This document shows, piece by piece, positions 26,091 through 32,905 of a DNA stretch of 64,000 nt (within the stretch, counting starts at the first letter, position 1; each line of letters opens with the position of its first letter). The notes beneath the pieces were generated by a model. It was not told the DNA's origin. It saw only the letters and a list, made by a program, of their open reading frames with translations, and ran no database searches. Source of the stretch: Brachybacterium sp. P6-10-X1 (lineage in GTDB: Bacteria; Actinomycetota; Actinomycetes; Actinomycetales; Dermabacteraceae); contig NZ_CP017297.1 in assembly GCF_001969445.1 (NCBI RefSeq), forward strand, positions 3,534,001-3,598,000, given 5' to 3'. Both the position numbers and the translations under genes were made by a program.

Positions 26091-27212
26091 GTGACCTCGA
26101 TGCCAGAGACGATTCCCGAGACGATGAGCGCAGTGCAGCTCGTGGGGCACGGCGGGCTGGACCAGCTCGTGCACTCCCACGACGTACCCACCCCGAGGCC
26201 CGCGGCGGGGGAGGTACTGATCGACGTCCACGCCTGCGGGATGAACAACACGGACGTCTGGGTGCGCGAGGGCGCCTACGGCAGCGACACCGACCCCAGC
26301 GAGGTCTCCAGCTGGCGACGCGGCCGCTCCACCCTGCAGTTCCCCCGCATCCAGGGCGCGGACATCGTCGGCCGCATCGCCGCCGTCGGCGAGAGCGTGG
26401 ATCCGGGCAGGATCGACCAGCGGGTGATGGTCGACTTCAGCCTCTACCACCGCCCCGAGGGCGATGAGTCCCTGGCCGACATCGACTACATCGGCCACGG
26501 CCGCGACGGCGGCTACGCCGAGTACGTGACCGTCCCCTCCGAGAACGCTTACGAGGTCACCGCCGACATCCCCGATGCGGGACTGGCGACCTTCTGCTGC
26601 GCCTATCTCACCGCGGAGCAGATGCTCGACCGTGCCCGTCTCGCGCAGGGGGAGCGGATCCTGGTCACCGGGGCGTCCGGCGGCGTCGGCTCCGCGGTCA
26701 TCCAGCTCGCGCGGGTGCGTGGCGCGATCCCCTACGCGGTCACCAGCGCCGGCAAGGAGCAGGCGCTGCGGGCGATCGGTGCCGAGGGCACGATCCTGCG
26801 CGATGCCGACGATCTGGTCGCCGAGGTCGAGAAGGTGGTCGACGCCCCGGTCGATGTGGTCGCCGACCTGGTCGCGGGGGATATGTTCAACGACCTGCTG
26901 CGGATCCTGCGCCCGGAGGGCCGCTACACCACCGCCGGCGCCATCGGCGGCCCGGTGGTCCAGCTCGACCTGCGCACGATGTACCTCAAGCACCTCGAGC
27001 TGCACGGCTCCTCCCAGGGCACCCGCACCGCCTTCCGCCGCCTGGTCGGCTACATCGAGGACGGCTCGATCCGTCCGCTGCTGGACCGCACCTTCGCGCT
27101 CTCCGACTTCCACGACGCCCAGCGCGCCTTCATGGCCAAGTCCTATATCGGCAAGCTGGTCGTCGTCCCCGACCGGCACTGGGAGAGCGTGGGAGCACCC
27201 CATGCGCCGTGA
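26091..27212 (+). CDS. Zinc-independent alcohol dehydrogenase / quinone oxidoreductase (MDR)
   Basis: This 373-residue medium-chain dehydrogenase has the GroES-like N-terminal half (AAGEVLIDVHACGMNNTDVWVREG, then FPRIQGADIVGRIAAVGE). Its Rossmann half carries the NADPH-type ILVTGASGGVGSAVIQLA (about residues 195-212). The zinc-ligand cysteines and histidines of classical alcohol dehydrogenases are absent, so it is closer to quinone oxidoreductases and enoyl reductases. The GTG at 26091 follows GAGGGGAGG by 7 nt; an ATG three codons on is possible. It overlaps the proline-racemase-family gene by 11 nt, so the two probably act in one pathway on a hydroxy- or keto-amino acid. Confidence 0.8.
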   Translation: MTSMPETIPETMSAVQLVGHGGLDQLVHSHDVPTPRPAAGEVLIDVHACGMNNTDVWVREGAYGSDTDPSEVSSWRRGRSTLQFPRIQGADIVGRIAAVGESVDPGRIDQRVMVDFSLYHRPEGDESLADIDYIGHGRDGGYAEYVTVPSENAYEVTADIPDAGLATFCCAYLTAEQMLDRARLAQGERILVTGASGGVGSAVIQLARVRGAIPYAVTSAGKEQALRAIGAEGTILRDADDLVAEVEKVVDAPVDVVADLVAGDMFNDLLRILRPEGRYTTAGAIGGPVVQLDLRTMYLKHLELHGSSQGTRTAFRRLVGYIEDGSIRPLLDRTFALSDFHDAQRAFMAKSYIGKLVVVPDRHWESVGAPHAP

Positions 27213-28233
27213 ACGAGCCCTGGAGCTGATCGACACCCAGTCCGGCGGCGACGTCAGCCGCATCGTCACCACCGGCGTCGAACCGCTGTCGGGCGGCACT
27301 GCGCTGGAGAAGGCGCGCTACCTCCAGGCCGAGGGCGACGGTCTGCGTCGGCTGCTGCTCTCGGAGCCCTACGGGGACCCGGCCATGTCGGTGGACCTCA
27401 TCGTCGAGCCGGGTCATCCCGAGGCGCAGGCCGGCTACATCATCATGGAGGCCATGGGCTACCCGATGTACTCGGGGTCCAACACCATCTGCGTGGCGAC
27501 CGCTCTGCTGGAGAGCGGGATGATCGAGATGGCAGAGGGCCTGCAGAAGATCGTCCTGGAGTCCCCGGCCGGGCTGGCCCACATCACCGCCCGCAACACG
27601 GACGGGCACGTCGAGTCGATCACCACCCAGGGTGAGCCCGCCTACGTCGCCGAGCGCGGGCTGGGCGTGGAGGTGCCCGACTACGGCCGGGTCGAGTTCG
27701 ACCTGGTCTGGAGCGGTGCCTACTTCGCGATGATCCGCGCCGCCGACCACGGCTTCGAGCTCACGGCCGACGAGCAGATCGCTCTGACCGCCTTCGGCGA
27801 CGCCTTCGTGCGCACGGCCCGCCCCGGACTGCGGCAGGAGCATCCCTCCCTCGGCGACGTCGGCCCCCTCCCGTTCGTGCACTACATGGGTCGGGTGCGG
27901 ACGATGGAGAACGGAGCGGTCGAATCCCGCTCGGCGACCTATGTGCACCCGGGGGTGATCTGCCGGAGCCCGACGGGGACCGGCACCTCCGCACGGCTCG
28001 CGCTGATGGCCGGCCAGGGCGACCTCGGCCCCGGGGACACGCTGGAGACGATCTCCCCGCGGGGCAATCGCTTCCTCGGCACCGTGGTCGGGGCCACCAC
28101 CGTGGGGGACTACCCCGCCTGGCACTCCACGATCACCGGCAGCGCTCGGCTGATGGCCCGCTCCCGGGTGACCGTGGACCTCGATGACCCCCTGGTGGAC
28201 ACCTCGGACCTGGAGCATCTGCTCAGTCCCTGA
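27202..28233 (+). CDS. Proline racemase-family protein with altered catalytic residues
   Basis: This 343-residue protein has the proline racemase/4-hydroxyproline epimerase/trans-3-hydroxyproline dehydratase fold. At the first catalytic site, where MCGH is usual, it has MYSGSNTICVAT, so the Cys is Ser and the His is Ser. At the second, where DRSPCGTGTSA is usual, it has CRSPTGTGTSA, so the second Cys is Thr. Trans-3-hydroxyproline dehydratases keep the first Cys and have Thr second, so this Ser/Thr pair is different and may dehydrate or isomerise another substrate. It overlaps the MDR dehydrogenase gene. The ATG at 27202 is fixed by that overlap. Confidence 0.85.
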   Translation: MRRERALELIDTQSGGDVSRIVTTGVEPLSGGTALEKARYLQAEGDGLRRLLLSEPYGDPAMSVDLIVEPGHPEAQAGYIIMEAMGYPMYSGSNTICVATALLESGMIEMAEGLQKIVLESPAGLAHITARNTDGHVESITTQGEPAYVAERGLGVEVPDYGRVEFDLVWSGAYFAMIRAADHGFELTADEQIALTAFGDAFVRTARPGLRQEHPSLGDVGPLPFVHYMGRVRTMENGAVESRSATYVHPGVICRSPTGTGTSARLALMAGQGDLGPGDTLETISPRGNRFLGTVVGATTVGDYPAWHSTITGSARLMARSRVTVDLDDPLVDTSDLEHLLSP

Positions 28234-28260
28234 GCGGCGGTGCCGCCCGCCGGGGGAGGG

Positions 28261-28278
28261 GCCCGCGGGCCAGCGGGC
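28261..28278 (+). terminator. Hairpin after the proline racemase-family gene
   Basis: GCCCGC and GCGGGC form a perfect 6-bp stem around a 6-nt loop, 28 nt after the stop codon. There is no U-tract, and the area is so GC-rich that chance is possible. Confidence 0.35.
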
Positions 28279-28283
28279 GCCTC

Positions 28284-28337
28284 GTGGCTTGGTAGGCCCC
28301 TGTGGCTTGGCGGGCCCCCGTGGCTTGGCGGGCGGTC
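28284..28337 (+). repeat. 18-nt tandem repeat, three copies
   Basis: Units begin at 28284, 28302 and 28320 with the consensus GTGGCTTGGCGGGCCCCC; the third copy diverges at its end. It starts just after the terminator-like hairpin of the proline racemase-family gene. Confidence 0.75.
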
Positions 28338-28432
28338 CCGGCCGACCAGGGGCGCTCAGCTCGACGGGCCGACGCGTCCGGCCCCACCCGTCGTCGGCCA
28401 TTCCCATTGCTGGCCCCTCTCACAGCGTGATG

Positions 28433-28648
28433 GGCCGACGCGCCGGCCCGTTCCACCGATCCGTGCCGTCTGCGGTGCGCAACGGTGGAATGGACGGCAC
28501 GTGAGCGGCGTGTCGGCGAGGGGCATGTGCGGTGAACTGGCCTGGTCGGCCCTGTCCTGTCGGCGGCCCCTCTCGCAGAGCGGCGGGCCGACGCGCTGTT
28601 CTCTCGCAAAGTGGCGGCCGACGCGCCGGTCCGTTCCACCGATCCGTG
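28433..28648 (+). repeat. Dispersed direct repeat, 33-nt core in two copies
   Basis: A 33-nt core occurs at 28433-28465 and 28616-28648 with one difference. Flanking similarity (GGCCCCTCTC before each copy, GGCGTGTCGG after each) shows the duplicated unit is nearer 180 nt and has drifted. A further GGCCGACGCG lies near 28368. Confidence 0.7.
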
Positions 28649-28826
28649 ACGTGTCCGGGGTGCTTCGGGGGAACGGGCCGCATGGCGGCGGCGTGTCGGT
28701 CACAGGGGCGCGGGCCGGTCTCCCCGCAGGTTCCGAGCGAGGGGTTCGGTGGTGCCCTCACCACCGCTCGGTGCAGGCAGGGATTCGGGTCGGCAGCGTC
28801 TTCGACTGCTTCAGAAGGGTCCGCAT

Positions 28827-28970
28827 GACGCGCCATCACGCGCTGTCAGCAGGGCGTCGCCGCTCGGCATCAGCGACGCGCCACCACTCGCAGTCAGCAG
28901 GGCGTCGTCGCTCGGCGTCAGAGGCGCGGCGCCGCTCGGCGTCAGCGGCGCGGCACCGCCCCACGTCAAC
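28827..28970 (+). repeat. 24-nt minisatellite, six copies
   Basis: Six 24-nt units start at 28827, 28851, 28875, 28899, 28923 and 28947, ending in variants of CGGCGTCAGC. Units 1 and 3, and units 2 and 4, are most alike, so the older repeat length was 48 nt. A seventh partial unit follows. It could encode eight-residue repeats but has no supporting gene signals. Confidence 0.75.
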
Positions 28971-29006
28971 GGCGCTGCAGGTCGGTGCTCGGGGGTCGGA
29001 AAGGCG

Positions 29007-29213
29007 TCAGGCGTCGATCACGGCGCCGCAGATCCCGCACGTCTCGTACTGACGGCGGCGCCAGCGGATGGTCGGGATCACGAAGAACAGGGTGAGCTGG
29101 CGGAACGAGCGCATCCGCAGCCACTGCGTGATGTTGTGGCAGCGCGGGCACTCGCGGGTCGCCCCGTCGCCGAGGTGCCGCAGCTCGGTGTCGATGCCGA
29201 TGATGAAGAACAC
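29007..29213 (-). CDS. Small zinc-ribbon protein
   Basis: This 68-residue protein begins with a hydrophobic strand (VFFIIGIDTELRHLGDG). Two Cys pairs are arranged as a zinc ribbon: ECPRCHN near residue 20 and TCGICGAVID at the C-terminus, separated by an Arg/Trp-rich segment (FFVIPTIRWRRRQYE). This zinc-ribbon family is widespread in actinobacteria and has no known function. The GTG at 29213 is preferred because TACCCT lies 6 nt upstream, the window's recurring leaderless pattern. An ATG at 29276 would add 21 unlike residues. Confidence 0.7.
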   Translation of the reverse strand: MFFIIGIDTELRHLGDGATRECPRCHNITQWLRMRSFRQLTLFFVIPTIRWRRRQYETCGICGAVIDA

Positions 29214-29219
29214 ATGGCC

Positions 29220-29225
29220 AGGGTA
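29220..29225 (-). promoter_or_regulatory. -10 box of the zinc-ribbon gene
   Basis: TACCCT on the minus strand ends 6 nt before the GTG at 29213, consistent with a leaderless message. No clear -35 was seen. Confidence 0.35.
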
Positions 29226-29289
29226 GGCGGGTCGTGGGTCCACGCAGCATCCTGTGCCCCAAGTCCTGTGCCCCAAGTCTTCACCATGG

Positions 29290-29351
29290 CTTGCGATAGG
29301 CCTACATGTCAGTCAGCTCAACTTGCGATCATCGCAAGGCCTCGCTATCGT
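29290..29351 (+). promoter_or_regulatory. Promoter and palindromic operator of the carnitine/ABC operon
   Basis: TTGCGA (29323-29328) and TATCGT (29346-29351), 17 nt apart, form a strong promoter about 55 nt before the first gene. The -35 is part of a perfect palindrome CTTGCGATCATCGCAAG (29322-29338). The half-site CTTGCGAT occurs again at 29290-29297, 32 nt upstream, about three helical turns. This is a repressor site; the XRE-TetR protein encoded in the same array is the likely binder. Confidence 0.65.
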
Positions 29352-29403
29352 CGAACGCGGCTTGAAGGACCACCATTGCCTAGGAAAGGGGGACTCGGCG
29401 TCC

Positions 29404-31044
29404 ATGACGACCCCGATCCACATGAGCGAAACGCCTGATGGTGGGCGTATATCGCGATCCGATGATCCAGCCACCCGTGCCGCGACCACCGTCGCCACGC
29501 GTCGCGGAGTTCTCGGCGGCGGCCTCGGCCTGGGGCTGAGCGCCGTCCTGGCGGCTTGCGGTGACAGTGCTGCGCCGGTGCAGAGCGTGGATCTTGAGGG
29601 TCCACCCCGGGAGGGCGGCTCGATGCGCATCGGCTTCGTCGGCGGCGGTGCCTCCGACACCCTCGACGGTGCGATCGCCACGAACCTCGGGGACATCGCG
29701 CGCGCCGTGAACATGTACAACACGCTGCTGTACTTCGACGACGACTACGTCCTTCGACCCATGCTGGCCACGTCCGTCACCCCCAACGACGACGCGACCG
29801 TGTGGACGGCCGAGCTGCGCGACGACGTGACCTTCTGGGACGGCCGACCGCTGACCGCCGAGGACGTCATCGCGAGTTTCGAGCGGATCGTCGACCCCGA
29901 TGACCCCAAGAACGGCGCCGCCGCCCTCTCCCACCTCGAGGAGATCGTCAAGACCGCCGAGCACACCGTGGAGTTCCGCCTGTCGTCCTCCGACACGGCG
30001 CTGGACGAGCAGTTCGGCCAGTACACCTCGATCATCGTCCCGGCCGACTTCACGGTCGAGGACCCGGTGGGCACCGGCCCCTTCATGCTCAAGAGCTTCA
30101 CCGCCGCGCAGTCCACCGTGCTCACGCGCAACCCGCACTACTGGGGCGAGGACGGCCCCTATCTCGACGAGATCAGCCTGCTGAACTTCAACGACACCGA
30201 CGCGCTGATCAACGCGCTGCTGTCGAACCAGGTCGACGCGGTCGCCCAGATCCCGCCCGCGCTGACGGAGGTCATCGCCTCCGACGAGCGCATCACCATC
30301 CTCAACTCCGAGACCGGCATGTACCTGCCGTTCACGATGCGTGTGGACCAGGCGCCGTTCGACGACGAGCGTGTGCGCCAGGCGTTCCGTCTGGCCGCGA
30401 ACCGCGAGGGGATGATCGAGCAGGTGCTCTCCGGCAAGGGCACCCTCGGCAACGACATGTTCGCCGTGTTCGATCCCGCCTATCCGGACGATCTGCCTCA
30501 GCGAACCCAGGACATCGCGGAGGCGAAGAAGCTGCTGGCCGAGGCCGGGTACCCCGACGGCCTCGAGATCGAGCTGGTCACCGCCCCCATCCAGGCCGGC
30601 GTGGTGGAGGCCGCGCAGGTGTTCGCCGAGCAGGCCTCCGAGGCCGGCATCCGGGTGACGATCAACCGCATGGATCTCACCGCGTACTGGACCGACTACC
30701 TGAACTACACGTTCTCCCAGTCGTTCTGGTACACCCGCAACTTCCTCGCTCAGGCCAACGCGGGCGCGATGCCCGGCGCCCCGTTCAACGAGACCCACTG
30801 GGAGGACGAGGACTTCATCGCGCTGGTCGAGCAGGCCCGTGCCGAGGTCGACGAGAAGGCCCGCGGTGAGCTCATCGCTCAGGCGCAGGAGATCATGTAC
30901 GACCGCGGCGGCTACCTGATCTGGGGCTTCGCCAACCAGATCGACGCCTACCAGGGATACCTCGGCGGTTTCGTGGAGAACCGCACGGGCATCCCGCTGT
31001 CCGGGTTCCGTCTGGACCGTGTATGGATCGGAGAGACCGAGTGA
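29404..31044 (+). CDS. ABC transporter substrate-binding lipoprotein (family 5, peptide/opine type)
   Basis: This 546-residue protein is exported: TRRGVLGGGLGLGLSAVLAAC combines a twin-arginine-like signal with the lipobox LAAC, so the mature protein is anchored at about Cys52. The body is a family 5 solute-binding protein (PREGGSMRIGF, DVTFWDGRPLTAEDV, VGTGPFMLKSF). The family binds peptides, opines and some quaternary amines. It starts a co-directional array of two permeases, a fused ATPase, a regulator and carnitine-breakdown genes, so carnitine or an acyl ester of it is a plausible ligand. The ATG at 29404 lies 10 nt after AGGAAAGGGGGA. Confidence 0.9.
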   Translation: MTTPIHMSETPDGGRISRSDDPATRAATTVATRRGVLGGGLGLGLSAVLAACGDSAAPVQSVDLEGPPREGGSMRIGFVGGGASDTLDGAIATNLGDIARAVNMYNTLLYFDDDYVLRPMLATSVTPNDDATVWTAELRDDVTFWDGRPLTAEDVIASFERIVDPDDPKNGAAALSHLEEIVKTAEHTVEFRLSSSDTALDEQFGQYTSIIVPADFTVEDPVGTGPFMLKSFTAAQSTVLTRNPHYWGEDGPYLDEISLLNFNDTDALINALLSNQVDAVAQIPPALTEVIASDERITILNSETGMYLPFTMRVDQAPFDDERVRQAFRLAANREGMIEQVLSGKGTLGNDMFAVFDPAYPDDLPQRTQDIAEAKKLLAEAGYPDGLEIELVTAPIQAGVVEAAQVFAEQASEAGIRVTINRMDLTAYWTDYLNYTFSQSFWYTRNFLAQANAGAMPGAPFNETHWEDEDFIALVEQARAEVDEKARGELIAQAQEIMYDRGGYLIWGFANQIDAYQGYLGGFVENRTGIPLSGFRLDRVWIGETE

Positions 31045-32000
31045 TCGTCAGGCTCATCGTCCGTCGGCTGGCCATCAGCCTCGTCATCCTCTTCGCCGTC
31101 TCCCTGCTGATCTTCGCCGCCACGCTGCTGCTGCCGGGAGATCCGGCCCGTGCGATCCTCGGTCAGCAGGCCACCCCCGAGCGGATCGCCGCCCTGCACG
31201 AGCAGATGCACCTGGACGAGCCCGCGTGGCAGCGCTACTTCTCCTGGCTTGGCGGCCTGTTCACCGGGGACCTGGGCACCTCGGTGGCCTCCGGGGAGCC
31301 CGTCGCCGAGCTGCTGGGCGATCGCGCCCGTGCCTCGGTGTTCCTCATGGTCGCCGCGGCGCTGATCAGCATCCCGGCCGGCATCGCCCTGGGCATCTGG
31401 TCCGCCCTGCGCCGTGGGCGCACCGCCGACACCGTGATCACCGGCGTCTCGCTGGTGCTGGCCGCGCTGCCGGAGTTCGTCGTCGGCATCGCCCTGGTGG
31501 CCTTCTTCGCCACCAGCGTCCTGAGCATCCTGCCGGCGGTGACCATGGCCCCGCCGGGGTCGCAGGTCTGGGACTTCCCCAGCCAGATGATCCTGCCCAC
31601 CGCCGTGCTGGTGCTGGTGGTGACCCCGTACATCGCGCGGATGATGCGCGCGACGATGCTCGAGGTGCTCGACTCCGGGTACGTGGAGATGGCCCGCCTC
31701 AAGGGCGTGCCCGAGCGCCGTGTGATCCTGCGCCACGCCCTGCCGCACGCCATCGGCCCGGTGGCCCAGGTGGTCGCGATCCAGCTGGCGTGGATGGCCG
31801 GCGGCGTGGTCGTGGTCGAGTTCCTGTTCCGCTTCCCCGGACTGGGACAGGCCCTCATCGACGCGGTCAACTACCGCGATGTGCAGGTGGTCCAGGCGGT
31901 GACCATGATCGTCGCGGTGATCTACGTGGTCGTGAACCTGCTGGCCGACATCGTCGGCATCCTGGCCAACCCGAAGCTGCGCACCGGAGGTGCTGCGTGA
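31041..32000 (+). CDS. ABC transporter permease (DppB type)
   Basis: This 319-residue membrane protein has six predicted segments and the DppB-type inner-membrane loop motif EMARLKGVPERRVILRHALPHAIGP (EAA motif, about residue 215). The first segment follows the short LIVRRLAISLVILF start. It forms the channel with the DppC-type partner encoded next. The GTG at 31041 overlaps the stop of the binding-protein gene (GTGA). An ATG six codons earlier is less likely. Confidence 0.9.
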   Translation: MIVRLIVRRLAISLVILFAVSLLIFAATLLLPGDPARAILGQQATPERIAALHEQMHLDEPAWQRYFSWLGGLFTGDLGTSVASGEPVAELLGDRARASVFLMVAAALISIPAGIALGIWSALRRGRTADTVITGVSLVLAALPEFVVGIALVAFFATSVLSILPAVTMAPPGSQVWDFPSQMILPTAVLVLVVTPYIARMMRATMLEVLDSGYVEMARLKGVPERRVILRHALPHAIGPVAQVVAIQLAWMAGGVVVVEFLFRFPGLGQALIDAVNYRDVQVVQAVTMIVAVIYVVVNLLADIVGILANPKLRTGGAA

Positions 32001-32905
32001 TGTCCCAGACTTCCGAGGCCGTCACCGACCCCACCGAGACCACGACACCGGCCCCCGCACCGACTCGGCGCAATACCGTCGTCACCCGCTTCTGGGCCCA
32101 GCGCCAGGCGAAGATCGGCGTGGTGCTCACCGCCCTGGTGGTCCTCACCGCCTTCGGCGGGCCGCTGCTGCTGCCCTGGGCGACCGGCTATTCCGCGACC
32201 GACTTCGCCGCCCGCCCCTTCCAGGGCGCCGGCCTGTTCGGCACCGACAACCTCGGTCGCGACGTGCTCAGCCGCTTCCTGGCCGGGGGCACCTCGCTGA
32301 TCCTGTTCGCCGTGCTCGCCACGGCGCTGGGTCTGTTCCTGGGCCTGCTGGTGGGGATGATCGCCGCCTACACCGGCGGCCGGGTGGACTCGCTGATCAT
32401 GCGCGCCAACGACGTGCTGCTGGCGATCCCGCAGCTGGTGTTCGCCCTGCTGGCCATCACCGTGCTGGGGCCGGAGGCCTGGGTGCTGGTGACCGTCATC
32501 GGCGTCACCCATGCGCCGCGCATCGCCCGCGTGACGCGGTCGGCGACGCTGGACGTGATCAGCGAGGATTACATCCGGGCCGCGGAGATGTACGCGATGC
32601 CGCGGATGCGGATCCTGTTCCGTGAGGTGCTGCCCAACATCACGGGCCCGCTGACGGTCGAGGCGGGGCTGCGCCTGACCTACTCGATCGCCGCGATCGC
32701 CTCGCTGTCCTTCCTGGGGCTGGGCATGCAGCCGCCCGCGGCGGACTGGGGACTGATGATCAACGAGAACCGCATCGCCCTGGCGCTGCAGCCCTGGGGC
32801 GTGATGCTGCCGGTCTTCGCGATCGCCGTGCTGACGATCGGGAACAACCTCATCGCGGACTCGATCGCCCGAGCTTCCGCGAACACGAACGTCGGGGAGA
32901 AGTGA
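32000..32905 (+). CDS. ABC transporter permease (DppC type)
   Basis: This 301-residue protein has a soluble Thr/Pro-rich N-terminus of about 25 residues, then six membrane segments. It contains the DppC hallmark FGTDNLGRDVLSRFLAGG and an EAA loop (IRAAEMYAMPRMRILFREVLPN). It pairs with the DppB-type permease. The ATG at 32000 overlaps the previous stop and follows GGAGG by 9 nt; a GTG one codon earlier is possible. Confidence 0.9.
   Translation: MSQTSEAVTDPTETTTPAPAPTRRNTVVTRFWAQRQAKIGVVLTALVVLTAFGGPLLLPWATGYSATDFAARPFQGAGLFGTDNLGRDVLSRFLAGGTSLILFAVLATALGLFLGLLVGMIAAYTGGRVDSLIMRANDVLLAIPQLVFALLAITVLGPEAWVLVTVIGVTHAPRIARVTRSATLDVISEDYIRAAEMYAMPRMRILFREVLPNITGPLTVEAGLRLTYSIAAIASLSFLGLGMQPPAADWGLMINENRIALALQPWGVMLPVFAIAVLTIGNNLIADSIARASANTNVGEK

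Larger units (their letters stand above)
28234..29006. repeat. Non-coding repeat field
   Basis: This 773-nt stretch lacks a credible gene but is full of repeats. From left to right these are three 18-nt units at 28284-28337, a degenerate block duplicated with a 183-nt offset (33-nt cores at 28433-28465 and 28616-28648, one mismatch), and 24-nt tandem units from 28827 to 28970. Several copies of GGCCGACGCG are scattered through it. Open frames exist on both strands, but they only translate the repeats. It looks like an expanding intergenic repeat, possibly multi-copy in the genome. Confidence 0.65.

Noticed and set aside
28827..28970. CRISPR-like array
   Set aside because: The 24-nt units are contiguous with no spacers, and no cas genes are nearby.
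28240..29052. 270-codon open frame over the repeat field
   Set aside because: It only translates the repeats, has no ribosome site or family resemblance, and runs into the zinc-ribbon gene on the other strand.
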